Positions 24,687 through 37,534 of a DNA stretch of 64,000 nt are shown here, one piece after another. Under the pieces are notes generated by a model. The model was not told the DNA's origin. It saw only the letters and a program-made list of their open reading frames with translations, and did no database searches. The position numbers were made by a program, and so were the translations under genes. Each line of letters starts with the position of its first letter. The stretch's first letter is position 1. The DNA lies in NCBI GenBank assembly GCA_015501595.1, contig JADNRX010000236.1:1-64000 (forward strand), read 5' to 3'. The DNA comes from Hymenopellis radicata (taxonomy: Eukaryota > Basidiomycota > Agaricomycetes > Agaricales > Physalacriaceae).

Positions 24687-25173
24687 CTTTCGGAGAGAAC
24701 GGTTGGAAATTTGCGCGTGAACGCGCCGACAAACTAATACATTAATCATAAGTACTACAAGGTACTACATCACATATCATATCGGATTTGCTAACAAGAT
24801 CTCGTTAAGCGTATTCATTTGATCCTCTCTGTACGTATCCTCAGTTATCGTCAAAGGAAACAGGCCGTCATTGAAAGACAACATCTTCGGCGACTCCTTC
24901 GTATACTTGGGCCAGGTGATTCCTGTGTTTCCGTTGGGATTGAGCGTGGCGACGAAGCGAATAATGTAGTCCTGCATGTCGGAACCCGCCAAATACGCGT
25001 CGAAGAATACGTCGGACGCATGGAAGGAGCCCAAGAAGGGAATGGCCTTTAGACGCTTATGAACTGGACAGACATTTTAGTTAGCTGCGGCCGTGGCGGG
25101 GAAAGGGCCACATACTATACGTGTAGATGTCCTGCTTGCCGGATAACGAGGTTATAAAGAACCGACGTGGCGC
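24687..25173. repeat. ~470-bp direct repeat, right copy (within the intact esterase)
   Basis: Partner of the repeat at 22692-23162, in the same orientation. The copies flank the phosphotransferase-like gene. Confidence 0.9.
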
Positions 25174-27080
25174 TTGAAACACTGCGTCTCCCTGGAAAGC
25201 AGCGAACCGCTTGAACTGCGGACTCAGCGCGTTGAAGAGGCCGGTGTCGAATGGCGATCCTGCTAGGATTGATGAGGGATACAAGTCCATGAGCGTGTCG
25301 ATGTCGGCGTCTGAAGCACTGGGGAGCATGACGTTCTGAATGTATGACTTGACCTGCGCGTCCGTGCTGTGAAACACATGGATATGAGCAACGTTGCTGC
25401 CCAGGACGTGAGGACTCACGTAATATTCAGCTGCGCGAAGGAGAACAGGGTGCCCTCGTCATCACAGTCGCCTGAAAAATGTTGAGATGCAAGAAGTAAG
25501 GCATCGAGGGCCAACGAACCATTCACGAAGGGAACATTGGCCACCTTTCCTTGTTGCACAAGCCGTTGTGGGTTATCGGTAAACAGTACACCATCCGTCC
25601 GCGGAAGCCACGCCAGAATCAGAGACTAGTCAACAGTAAGCCTCACGTTAAGAAGCAAGTAGGTTCAAGGTTATGCTCGCCTGGTAATCGAAAATGAACG
25701 GCGAAACGTCAACGGCCGCTTTCAACACCTGAAAGTCCACCTTTCTAAGACATGCCAAAGTATCTGCAGAGCTCGCGCATCCTGTTTTCTGCACAATGGC
25801 GTCATAATCTGTAAGAGAATCATTAGTACTGTGATAATATAACAGCTACGCATTCAAAGCTCCGTACCTTTCTGACCGTGCTCGATGTCACCGACGGGGA
25901 TAGGAGAGCCTGATTGCATGAATGCACCCCGGAAGAGGCCCTCGGTATCGCCACCGTTAATGAGCATATGAGACGCTACTGAAATGGCGCCTGCCGATTC
26001 GCCCCAGCTATGCTTCATTAAACACTTGATTCCGGAATTCAAGGAACACATACATAGTGACCTTCGTCGGGTCTCCGCCAAATGCGCCGATGTACTTTTG
26101 GATCCACTTGAGGGCCAGACGTTCTTTGAGATGAATAGAATCAGTAAGGAGGTGGGACGAGAAACACTTCGCGTACGATCGTGTAGTCCAAGGTTCCCCA
26201 CGCCAGCCGCTTTCACTTCTTTCCCCGCCAAAAATCCGTAGGCTTAGAACGCCTTGAGAACACTGCACAAAGGGTGAAAGCTGCCCCCGCTTACCTGACA
26301 CTCGATAGTTCATGGAGACATAGATGATAGGCGCTCCCAACTTGATCGACCGCTCAACAATACCAGTACCATCGTACCTAGGAAACTAACATTGAGCATG
26401 TCCGGGCAGTTTGCGGCAGCCGCAGCTTACATCTGAGTTCCACCCAATTCGAAACCACCTACAAGAGAATTATCAGACCAAGGACTTATCCTTTCTCCTT
26501 TTGCATACCTCCAAAGATCCACTACGACTACGATCAGTTTGTGTCACTGCGAAAGAAACCGAGACGTACTGCAGCAACCGGAAGTTTCGATGTTGCATTG
26601 GCGGTTGCAGGCTTGATCACATTGATGGTCAAACCTTATGATAATGTGGAGTGAACTTTCTGAGCATCAGAAAAAAAACCATCGAGCTTACAATCTTCAG
26701 CCGAAGGGAGCACCACGCCGAATATGGAGTTGACAACATAATCTACGACCTCAGCAGGGACGCCTGTGAGAATCGGCAGTTTCACAGCCTGCTGGGGACA
26801 CGACGGTCCGAAGGAAGTTGCGGAGATCGCCCCTGCATACGCATCAACGGCCTTGGGAAGCTGGAATCGGAGCTCCCCAGTTCTGCGCCAGGCTCAAGTT
26901 AGTGAAATTAGCTTGAACGTGCCAGAGAACGTACGGTGGTTGTCCAAAAGGTATCCCAAGGAACTTGGAGACCGTGCTCGTACCAGTGCCTGTGATGGTG
27001 GCATTATCCAAGCTCACGGTAACAGCTGCGCCCACCACAAGCCCAACCTGGACGACGACTGCGACGAGAGGAATGAACAT
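24777..27080 (-). CDS. Type B carboxylesterase/lipase, secreted
   Basis: Alpha/beta-hydrolase of the carboxylesterase family hydrolysing carboxylic esters. The protein begins with a hydrophobic signal-like segment (MFIPLVAVVVQVGLVVGAAV). It continues with FLGIPFGQPP and TGELRFQLPKAV, the EDCLTINV motif and GAPIIYVSMNYRVS. The nucleophile elbow WGESAGAISVASHM includes the catalytic serine. Later segments are AWLPRTDG, the YPSSILAGSPFDTG region and a conserved end with the likely catalytic histidine near GSFHASDVFFDAY. Several short introns interrupt it; not every border was fixed. Length is about 540-560 residues, usual for this family. A partial 3' copy lies at 22771-23162. The substrate cannot be deduced. 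Confidence 0.85.
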
Positions 27081-28471
27081 TCTGGCGCAGGAATGTACAA
27101 ATGAAATCAGACCTACTAATACCGTCTTATAAGGATTTTAACTCGCTTGAGAGAAGGGTAAGTTACTTGCAAAAGGTCCGCAATATCATCATGTCACGAG
27201 AGGGCCGCACATTGCTCACAAGTCATACGACCGTTGAGAGCCAGGAACACCAGATAGTTCGCATTTGGAATGGGATAGACTCGCAGCGCGACTCGCGACG
27301 TGTCTTGGTCGCGTCCGACGCGTCGTATGTGATCATTTTCTTCCCCGCATTGCGGGGGAAATGACATACGTGTGATAGAAGCTCAAGATTGCAAGCGGAC
27401 AAGTAACAAGTTGGTCTAGTACGTGCCGTAAGTCCAAGAAATCACAGGCCTGGACACCGGCTCTCTAGGAAGCCGACTGGTTACCATTTCCACCTACAGC
27501 CAGACAAATGATCTCTCATGTGGCGGCGATGCTCAATACGTGGGTCGAACACCTCATGGCTAGGACGTTAGACCATTGAGTCGTATCAACGTGATTTCCA
27601 GCGTGTCCTTCGAAGAAATGCCGCGATGAATACCAAGCCTGGGAGCTCACGCACATGTGGATGACGCAGCACCGGTGCCGCGAGAAGCCCTTGGGGAGGA
27701 GTTCTGAGCACGGTAAACAAACCCTGACATATCAGGTACCGTAGAAATAAGCAAAGTTGTGTGGCCTCTGATCAATATTCCTCTAGAGCGTGGTAGAAAC
27801 TCTCGGGAGCACGAACACCTTAGAGGTGCGAGGATCGCAGCGTAACTGGCGGCTGACGCGACATGGGGCCAGACAAAGTACCTGAGCACCAGAATCCATT
27901 CAATCGGAAAGAAAACGGCGAAGCGCAGCGCACCGCGATATTTCCACCCATTTATGCATGACCCAGTCCACTGTAGCCAGCTAATGCCTGAATAAAGCAA
28001 TTCAAGAACCCTTCGGCCGCTCCTGAGCGGTGAGATCCTGGGTGTATCATTTGACATCAACGTGCGCCCGAAAACTGAAGGTGGTGGTGGTGGTGATGAC
28101 AACGGCGTCAGGTACCGAGATGGAATTGTTGGTTGCGGATGGCTCACGATCGGGCAAGAATCCAATTGCAACATCATATATGTAGAACAACTATCTTCTA
28201 CTTACAACTACAGCATGGCTAGTATATACGAGGCAAGATCTCTAGCAAATAAATATCAAGAACGGTCCTACAGACTAGCTATCGGATACAAAAGTCAGAA
28301 TTGCGAGTACAGCAATTGATTAATAAAGATATGGATCGTCAAAGCCATAAGAGGACGTTGTAAATCGTGCCCCGCACGCCTACGTATACATAATCATCTA
28401 AATGCCAGCATGGGTATGATGAAGCCTGTTTATAAAAACGGACTAGTCGAGAAGAAGTGTTCGGATAAAGA
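27081..28471. other. Intergenic, no gene supported
   Basis: Both strands were examined. A minus-strand frame at 27647-28177 has no family resemblance. A GGT microsatellite occurs at about 28080-28094. Pre-esterase sequence near 27123 (TTATAAG on the minus strand) could be a TATA box for the esterase. Otherwise nothing recognised. Confidence 0.4.
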
Positions 28472-30630
28472 CTACCAGCCGAAAGCACTGTCCATTTATC
28501 AGCAATCGTGTGTCGACGTGAAAGGGACGAAAACATACTCTTCGTGAATTTCTACACCTCCAACTTGATCCCTCCTCACTGGATCGATTTTTTGTACCTC
28601 CCTCGCAACATCATCCGCTAGCGCGGTGGGACCACACACAGCGACCATCAGGCCCGTGTGCGCCTCCCGATCCTTGATACCAGCGCCGAGCGTCACTGTC
28701 TTACTAATGGTAGCCTCGAGCATATTCGAGATCTTGGGGCGACCGGGCGACAGAGACAGACGGGGATGGAAAAAGTCCTTCGAGAAGGGGAACTTTCCTG
28801 TGACAGCGCGGGTATAGAACACCGATATCCTCACTGGCGTGAATGCACTTTGTTGAATCATGGCAGAGAAAGTTGGCACGAGAGGAACAAGTGCAGCTAA
28901 GACGTTTGTCAGGATTGACCAACAAATGGTAGAATGACCATACCTGGAGTTTGTACAATCCATATGAGCTCGATGATCTTGATGCGAGACTTCCCCTTGA
29001 GATCCTTGTTTATTAATTCTTGGATACCCGAAAGGGCGTAGGAGATACCGCTACCACCGACTACAAAGACGGCAGCGGAATGGCTGGAGGGAATGGAATG
29101 ACCAGGGCCACCTACACGAAATAGTAAGTGCGCCGACATAAAACCTAAAACGCGGAGTCTACCATAAGGACCGTCAATCATAACCTTCACATTAGTACCA
29201 ACACCTGCTTCGCCATGCTTGCCCGACTCTGCGATGTCGTAGAGTTTGGTGGTCCAGTCTCCAGCTTTCTTGATCATGAGTACCATTCCCTCCTGCGATC
29301 TGTGCGCGCTGGCAATGGTGAACGGATGAACTTCCGACCAGCCAAGGATACCCATGCCAGATGACAGGACACGCAGCCTGACGTGCTGCCCCGCACGCCA
29401 TCCAGCATTAGTATGAGGCAATTCGAGACGCGTAGAACCGAGCTGGGGAATAGGGCGGATCGTGGCAGTCTGGATCCGGGTCTTGACACAACGCATGAGG
29501 TGGTCAAACGCGTACAGTCCAATAGCGGCGAGAACAAATGGGTGGGTATCCTGCTTGTGCATCCAGCACTGTTCGAATGTAAACATAGAGCAAGCGCGAC
29601 AATAGAAAGACGTACGGCAGCTAAGAGTAAGGAAAATCCACTAATGTGACTGGCGATGAAGAATGGTATACTCTTGTCCTCCAAAAGGAAGTCGAAAAGA
29701 AGAAGACAAGGTCGATAGAGACCAGGCCAATAACACCCCAGTAGATGGAGGGCTGAATGATCTTTTCGTGGAACACATCTTGAATGAACCAGTTATAGAC
29801 TGAAAAAGGTTTAATAAAAGTTCAAAGTTCTCATCGTGGCACTCACTATAACCAAGACTGTGCACGTTGACCGCTACCAGCATGATTCTTCCGGCCATTC
29901 GGTGCATGAAGTTGAGCTGAAGAGCGTTTAGATGAGGATTCAAGAGAAATATGTGAAGTACCTTCTCATAACCCATGCCCAAGAAGGGACCCAAAACGTT
30001 GTTCTTCGTCCCAAAGGCAAACACGAATGGCAGTTGAGCGATTCCCACCCATCCAGCTCGGACGGGATCCGTAAATGGATTAGACTTGTACAACGTGGGA
30101 TATATCCAACACGCCAGGTACACCACAGCACAGATACCTTGCGCAAGAGAGTATCCAGGCGCGAGTCTCGTACTGAGTTCAGACGCCAATCCGCGTAGGA
30201 ACGAAGGGCAGGAGGCAATATGGGTGGGGTACTTCATGACCATAAGGCTGCCCTTCTCATCGACGCGTTGGATGTGGGTAGAGTGACTCTGGTAGGTGTG
30301 GGACTGATCACTGGATGCAGCCTCCTTCGCTGTCGTTCGGTCGTGTGTGACGTGAACAATTCGCGGGGACCGGCGCCGGGCATTAAATGAAACGTAGCGG
30401 AGTAGGTGTCCTTGCGAGAACTCTGACCAGTGTAATAAACGAATGAATGCGCGAGGGATGCGCAGGACGAACAGAAGGGCAATGAAGGCCAGAACGAGGA
30501 GGGAGATGTGGTAAACGAAGGCTTGCTGGTCGATCTCCGGGGCGGCGGGGCCTGCAGACGCAGAACCGCCGGCGATGGTGGATGCTACAGCGGTGGCAGA
30601 GGAGTTGGTAGCTGAAGCGGGGGAAGACAT
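28472..30630 (-). CDS. Ferric reductase (FRE/NOX family) transmembrane component
   Basis: Plasma-membrane flavocytochrome reducing Fe(III) or Cu(II) chelates outside the cell with NADPH. Start ATG gives MSSPASATNSSATAV. An N-terminal membrane segment is followed by the ferric reductase core, with histidines in NFMHRMAGRIMLVAVNVHSLGY and, further on, FFIASHISGFSLLLAA. The FAD-binding part includes WRAGQHVRLRV and HPFTIAS; then come DGPYGG and the NAD-binding FVVGGSGISYALSGIQEL. The C-terminus is GGVEIHEDAFGW, reached after a final intron, matching the usual family ending. A frame break lies at about 29663-29668, where FWRTRVY must continue as FFIASHISGF; one base seems missing there. Four or more short introns. 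A role in iron uptake is inferred from the family. Confidence 0.88.
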
Positions 30631-31707
30631 GTCTGTCAAGTAAAGACGGTACGTCGTAAAGAGTGGGCGACGTTGTGGTTTTATGGGAATGAAAAACGCG
30701 TTTGCAGCGTGATTTGATCAAAGTCGAGAACTGGTCGGTTTGAAGCAGCAGTGACCGGACGCCACTTCAAAGGCACCAAAGAAAAGAGAGACGAGGGTTA
30801 GAGAGCGGGTGTCATAGACGGTGGGGTCATTATAAAGCCATTAAGGTGGCTGTTGCCCTCCATTGCCAAAATGAAAATGGACGGACCAACACGTGTCATC
30901 GATAAATGTTGACCGTCCGAAAAGAAGCGATCGAGATTCTCCTGCCTTTTTCAGCCACAACAACGCCCTGCAATTCGTCGTTTGATCGAGGTGTTCCACT
31001 CCTTGGGCTCCAACCTGACCATGATATTAGATGATATTGCCCTCTAACAGTTCGAGACCGCTTCCCACACCGGAAGACATGGCCAGATAACTCCACATTT
31101 CCGTTACGGCCGAACAATCACCGGGCGGATGAAGTTGCCCTTATCACCATGCAGTGGTATCCATGGCCCGACTGAGATACGACCTTACACAAGTCCGCGC
31201 ATAGTCCGCCTTGAACAAGTCTGACCTGGTGCATCCACTTATCCTCTGATAAACGGAGACTGGATATCTGTATTACACTGACAACCACTGACAACAAATG
31301 CGTAATGAACTCAGTCTTGGCACCAGGCTGATGATACCCGTCCCTCAGTTGAGCTCTGTTTATATATACACGTACGACAGTCATAGTCTTAACATAGTTC
31401 AATCTGTTGTCATGTATTCCGAAGACAGGTACTAGAGGCAAAGTTACGACTATGATGACCTAAACAACTCGCGAAGACGCGGCGCTATCGAAATTCCCCG
31501 TGGCTCTAATGTTTCCTTGTTCCTCAGTAAATCTCGAATGGGGCGATAAGCGTGGCACAAACTATCATAATCAGAAATCGATGCCCAAGACGACGCACAA
31601 CTCCTTTGTGTATTAAGTACTAGTATTAGTATTCAGTGGCGTGTTGTATATATTCCACATTAAATTTTGAACCACGTTCGCAGTTTGGTAGTCTTGTAGT
31701 CTAGACT
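30631..31707. other. Intergenic, nothing recognised
   Basis: About 1 kb between two minus-strand genes: the ferric reductase promoter (30631 upward) and the 3' region of the sugar transporter. Minus-strand frames at 30896-31117 and 31118-31441 show no family resemblance. Confidence 0.4.
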
Positions 31708-33869
31708 CTAGACTCGAACGGAGTCCGACTTGATAGCATCGTCATCAACCCTCAAGTTCGAATCCTCAACAAAGTCGCTCTGTCCTCGGAACCCGGCCTT
31801 GGTCTCCGCTGCATGCTGTTCGATAGGAACAGGTCGGCCATTCTCATCGAGAACACCAGCTTGGTACTGCGACCAGGCGCGTGTCGGAACCTTGAGCTCC
31901 ATCATCATGTTGATTTCCTCCAGAGATCGTCCTACACCAAATGTATCAGTCCTGGAACAACATACAATGTGAAAGGCACGCACCCAAAGTCTCAGGAATG
32001 TAATAATAAACAAAGATGAACGCGATGACGGTTCCTCCTCCGTCTGCGGAGTCCTTTCAATCAAGATTCGAAGGGAAAGCGAGAATTTGCTTACAGATGA
32101 AGCCAATCATAGGACCTAATCCGGCAGAGCCTTTCTCGTCGTTGTAAAGATAGGGCAGCGTGAAAGTAACAGCCCACGCGGAAACCCAGAAAGCAGCAGT
32201 AGCAACGCCCATAATCTTCGTGCGGTTCTTGCCAGCCGCGAGCTCTGTGGCCACGACCCAGGCGAGCGGGCCCCAAGCTAAGTTAAAGACGCTAACGGAC
32301 AATGCGTCAGCCGCGTTCATTTTAGCACAGTGGAAGCCCTTACAAGACGTAGATGATGATCATAGCTGCAATTACCGAATTGACAGACTTGGACCGTTGG
32401 TCAGCAGGAATGGTTCCGAGTCCTCCGCAGATGAATAGGACTACGGCCATCCACACGGTAGTCCAAAGCAACAAAGGCCTACGCCCGATGCGATTGACAA
32501 GGAGGAAGGATACTAGGACTCCCACAACTTCAACAATGTCGGTGATCATCTGAGTAACAGCATTAGTACGCCACGCTTGGTGTTTCATAGTACAGAACGT
32601 ACAGTGACCAAAAACGCGTCAGTCATCCCGATTGACTCGAAGAATACAGTTCCATAGGAGACTGAAGGAAATGATCAACTTATGACGAGCCAAAGGAGGG
32701 AAAGTGCAACGTACAAATCTAATGTGAGGATGCAGAAACCAAGAATGCAACAAAATTATCAGATACAGGCGGATGGGAATGAATGGCAAGCGCGTACAAA
32801 CTGCACCCCGCCAATCTGTTGGCAGACCAATATACCAAATGCTCCAAAGAACTTGCGTTTCTGCACTCCAGAAAAGAGATCGCCCCATCGACTTTCGCCG
32901 CCACTTTCTTTCGCCTCAGCAGCCTTGGCATCCAGAATAACTTTGACCTCCGCGTCGAGGTCAATTTCGTCGTTACCCTTGTGTACACGGCGAAGCGCGG
33001 CGAAAGCAGCCTCTTGACGATCCTTCGATAGCAACCACCGAGGGGATTCCGGTACGATGAGAAGACCCAAGCCGATGATCAGGCAAATCAAAAGATTGAG
33101 CGCGATTGGGAAACGGTATGAGAATGTCGTTCCATAGTCCTTAGTTCCTAGTCACGGCAAAAGACATGAGGAAAGCACCAGAGGAAGACCAACAATCCAT
33201 ACCTTGGGCCACGCCCGCTCCGATGACTTGACCAATGGCCAAGAACAGTTGCCAGGATGAGACCATGGTCCCACGGATTGCCGCTGGCGGGAGTTCAGAC
33301 AGGTAAAGCGTCGTACAGTTGGAGACGATGCCCACGCCGATACCGAGAATGGCGCGGCCAACAACAAGAAGGGGGATGGAGCCGACAAGGATCAATTGGA
33401 GAACAGCACCAAAGGTAACGAGAATGATACACGCGACCATCGCTCCTTTGCGGCCACTGGCATCACCAATAAAGCCAGCGGATAGAGAACCGATAACCTC
33501 TCCGACTTGAACGATTGAAGCGAAGAGTGATTGGTACGCTGACGAGATCGTGTACGAGCCATCTGCTTGACGTTCCCCGAAGTCGAGCTTGAACTTGTTC
33601 ATAGCAAGAATTCCAGTGAAATAGGTGCTAGAAAGCCGTCAGGGAATATACGGGGACGTGCAAGATGAGTTATACCCGTCATATCTAGAAACACGCGATA
33701 ACGTTAGTCGACGAATTTACGTGGGCACGAAGAAAACGACGTACCCATAGAGAATCGCACCGAACACGAACACCAAGCAGAATAGTGTTGCGCGTAGGTT
33801 ATGCTTATGGAAGACGCCCTTGTTCGCGGACGTTGTGGTGGAATTCTGGGGTGGTGCCGCCCCAGCCAT
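31708..33869 (-). CDS. MFS sugar transporter
   Basis: Plasma-membrane hexose/polyol proton symporter of the sugar porter family. It starts MAGAAPPQNSTTTSANKG, then YDGT-like TM1 and the AMNKFKLDFGERQ loop. Family marks include GRKGAMVACI, LYLSELPPAAIRG, VPESPRWLLSKDRQEAAFAAL, CQQIGGVQF, NRIGRRPLLLWT and PETLGRSLEEINMMM. A C-terminal hydrophilic tail ends SDSVRV. Twelve membrane segments are expected. Splicing around 32662-32797 requires a 4-nt exon (32715-32718) between two introns so that GVQF runs into FSYGTVFFESIG. About seven introns in total. A TATA box lies 78 bp upstream. The sugar transported cannot be deduced. Confidence 0.88.
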
Positions 33870-33946
33870 GATTACAATGCGGAGAGAGGTGGGGGTTGGG
33901 GAAAGAAGAGGACGGATGGGGACTTTAGTCTTTATGAGGCAGAACT

Positions 33947-33956
33947 TTTATTTATA
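33947..33956 (-). promoter_or_regulatory. TATA box of the sugar transporter
   Basis: TATAAATAAA on the minus strand, about 78 bases upstream of the transporter ATG at 33869, a normal position for a fungal TATA element. Confidence 0.5.
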
Positions 33957-34934
33957 GGAGGCCGAGTGCTCGGCATGCTCCTGTGTAGATTATTCCACTC
34001 CGCATCCATCTATAAAGCGGGGAGATCGCCCTTTCTTGAGATACCCACAGCAGGTAGTAGCAATAGCGTGGCCCTGTAATCTATCTACGTGAGTTGGCAG
34101 AGCTATTTAAAGGAATAAAGCTAGTACAAGACTTACTTCTGACAGTGAAAATTCAAGACGCATTGAAGTCACCCGGTCGTCATGCCGTGGGATGTGAACA
34201 ACATTTTGCCAGAGCTGACGACGGACTTTGGTTCTTCCATTTACATCCGCCACTCATGACATCCTCATCGCACATCCGCTCCGCTCCGAGCGCGTTCAGT
34301 CGCTTCCACTGCCACCAGTATGCCCTGAGGTCTCAGAAAACTACCTGAAGGGTGTTTGAGAGTTCAAGTTCAACGCGAGCAGAGCTCAGAAGCTAGAATG
34401 TGAGCATATTGCTGTGATCCAGATGCGACCTCGGCAGTCGGAATGTAGTAAGGACATGTCTTGAAGGGGATGGAGTCAAGCATTCCAGTAAAAACTCTGC
34501 GTAGAGGCCGGCTTCGAAGGGCTAGGCAAGCGCAACGTTCCAGAAAGTCCTCCAGGTTCATCCAAAGAGAAACAAGCATTTGTCTGATTTCTGTATCGTC
34601 GTTGACCAAAAGGATTGGTCGTGGAACCGAGCGAAGTTGGTAAGTGTCGATCGGATTCTCGGAACGGCCACCTACTTTGTTTCTCACGGTTGGCCACCAT
34701 GATCGTCGTCGGCACTCTCATCTCTTTCTCTTTACATTATTCGTTTGTAGTAACAATCCCCTCATGGAAGGCACAAGTTGGCTTCGAAGTCATTGCATAC
34801 TGTTCTTGTATTTAATACTAAGCTACAACTGTTCAAGATTTCTCATTTGAATGCCCTGACTTTTGGCGTTCGTTCTCTTCAAATGGATCTGCCGCTCTTC
34901 GGGTACTGAGTCCAAATCCGACACGATAGAAGAC
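33957..34934. other. Intergenic, nothing recognised
   Basis: No gene supported between the sugar transporter promoter and the end of the first BCS1-like gene. A minus-strand frame at 34370-34687 has no recognisable motif. Confidence 0.4.
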
Positions 34935-37077
34935 CTAGCAATGATATGGAGGTAATAGTCGTGGTGGGTTGAACACCCTCCCACTACGTTGGATACCTTG
35001 GCATGTGAGACCATTACGCCGGTTTGTAGAATCGCTGACATCGGACTGAGCGTCACGAACCCAATCCTTTATACCTGCCACTGCAGCGACGGGATCCGTC
35101 TTGTGCCACATCAGATAACCTTGGATACTCGCCATTGAAAACTCATGATCGGAATGCCTTCCGCAAAGGTATCGGCGAGCTCAACGAAACGGCGCTGAGA
35201 GAGTTGCGGTCCTTGGGTGGTGTGGAGTTTTCCAATAAACGTGACAGAGGACGGCAAAGCTAAGGACTCCAGTGACGACTGAGTATGACTGGAGGCATAT
35301 CCTGAGTCATCGGAGGCAAGGCTTTCCTTGTCATACTTCAGAATCGTCAACGAGGTCACTTCCCATTCTTCCTGGGTCCGAAGGATTATAGAATCGCATG
35401 AAGAGCTCTCTTGCCTGGTACTTCGCGGCCAGCTTAAACTCGATATGAAGATCCATGCGGCCCGGACGAGAAAGAGCTTTATCGAGCGACTCGTATTTGT
35501 TTGTGGTCGCAAATAGGATACGGCCTTCTTGGGCACCTATGCCGTCCAGGGCATTCAATATGCCACTGAGACTGACTCTGTGACAGTAGGTGCGCACATT
35601 AATCAAAGACATTTTAGCGATAGAAAGGACTTACCGACTACACCCTGATTGCCCAGGCCATGCCATCATGTTCGGCGACGAATGTCCCTCCTCATTGTCT
35701 CTATTCAAGGTTGCGCTGAATGCAGCATCGATATCTTCGATGAGGGCAATACAATTTCCAGGTAGAGCATTGAAAAGCCTGCTTAGGCCAGCGTCGTCCA
35801 AACCGCCTTGCGACAGCGATACAACATAAATGTCAAGACCTAGCTCCCCTGCGATTGCAGAGATGAATGACGTCTTGCCAGAACCGGGAGGGCCGTACTG
35901 TTTTAGTTCGTCAGTGTTTGAACAAAGCCGAGCAGGGATATGTACCAAAAGATAGCCCCGGCGGAACGGAATAGATCGCTTGAAGTACCAGGCTTTGCTA
36001 CTCAGAAAACTGATTGCATCCTTGAGTACAAGGTCCTTCACAGCAGGGTCAAGAATGATTGAGTCGAAGCTACGCTTGGGATTGAAGGATGTGAGATTCC
36101 AGCGTCCCGATTGAGGGGACCAAGGATCACCGCCCACTGTAGATGTATAAACATTTGTACCGATGAGTAGAGTTGCGGCATAAGCTTTCTGTGCCTCTCG
36201 AAGAAGGTCCAGAATGATAGATGGGTTTCGAGCGATGACGCTGTTAACAAAATCCTCAGAAGGAGGGAGTAATGGGGATGATATCACTTACCTGACATGA
36301 AGGTCTGCGCAGATGTTCAAAGCGGGACCAGGGGTACCGAAGTAGGCATTCGGGGACGTTTCGAAGGCTCCTCCACTAGCAGCAGTGTTATATTGGCCCC
36401 TGTATGTTGGTGCGGTGCGCCCAACAGTCAGGTAGTGATTCTTAAACCAGCAGGAGTAGGTAAAGCCCGTCTGAGGAATGAATCTCAGGTCACGGATGGC
36501 ATTGTTGTCGTCTGCTCTGTATGGTCCGAGCGCACTGGAGCTCACAGACGCTGCCTCTCTTGAAAACCTGATCTTTCGGGAATTTGCTAGAATCCCAAGT
36601 TTTCTTTTCAGACTTCAACGCAATACAAACGAAAGACCTACCCCATCCTGGTTGATTGGATAGCCATACCATCATCCATTCTTGAAACAGGATTAGTGAT
36701 GCCCGGTACGCGCTCCAGTATTACTCACTATGACATGGCTCGTTGCTGTCAAACTCGATGTCTAGATACACCGCGTCTAGAAGCCTGGTCTGCACACCCG
36801 TTCGCAGGCGCCAAAACTCAACCCTCAACCATGCGAAGATCCAGCGGCACGAATCAACTAGCCAGCCAATCGTGGCGATGATTAGCCAGTCTCGAAGAGC
36901 AGATGTCGAGTACAGACGCGAAATGAAAGAAGTCACTTCTGGAGGCACGGGGAGCGAGGTCAAAATCTCTGGTAAAGGAGAAACGGTTGCTGTAACGTTC
37001 ATCGCCGCGCGGGTCCCATCGATAAGTGGACGCATGCCCTGCAGAATCTGGACATTCATAAACTGCTGCATGTCCAT
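34935..37077 (-). CDS. BCS1-like AAA ATPase, copy 1 (two frame breaks)
   Basis: AAA ATPase of the BCS1 subfamily. True Bcs1 translocates the Rieske protein across the inner mitochondrial membrane; basidiomycetes carry many paralogs of unknown role. The protein starts MDMQQFMNVQILQGMRP, with one predicted membrane segment (ALRDWLIIATIGWLV). The BCS1 N domain follows, ending near SFLSSKAWYFKRSIPFRRGYLL. The AAA domain has Walker A YGPPGSGKTS, Walker B CIALIEDIDAAF and sensor region LFATTNKYESLDKALSRPGRMD. Many short introns. Compared with its neighbour copy 2, the frame is broken at about 35333-35343 (after SDLVDD) and at about 35150 (in IP-DHEFSMASIQGYL). It may be a decaying paralog or suffer consensus errors. 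The 3' end differs from copy 2 and stops at 34935. Confidence 0.75.
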
Positions 37078-37534
37078 GAGCTGGAACAATAGAGCGTGTG
37101 AACTTTCAGTGAAACAGAGGATGAAGAAACCACGAACTTCTGCCTATATCAAAGGAGGGAGCGAGGGAGCGCGGACACAGAGCTGTCAAATAGATGTGGG
37201 ATCTGTCCTCGAGGCTATTGTGTGGTCAGGTTCGCATGATGGCCATGTCATTTGAGCTATTTTGACGCATAAGCGCCCGTAGTGCGGGAGAAAGTGTGAC
37301 TGTCGGGACCGAGCGTGACCTCCTAGACGATCTCTGTTAGTATGGCTAGTATTGCTGCTAGACTGAGAATAATGCGATGCGCTTCATGGCTCCCTCACGC
37401 CGTCATGGCATGTGAACTACAGCAAACGTGACACGCATACATAGAACAGAAACCGTTTGATATTAACTGAAGAGTGGCATGAAGAACGCAGCGTGTATTA
37501 AGCGCCCATCATGATCAGTATTCCTCATTACGCG
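37078..37534. other. Intergenic between BCS1-like paralogs
   Basis: Promoter region of copy 1 and 3' region of copy 2. No gene seen. Confidence 0.4.

Noticed and set aside
27647..28177. Minus-strand reading frame of 176 codons
   Set aside because: Low-complexity start, no domain, no splice-supported extension and no resemblance to known families.
35299..35333. Intron explaining the first frame change in BCS1-like copy 1
   Set aside because: The GT-AG interval is only about 35 nt and does not bring the two frames together; an indel is required.
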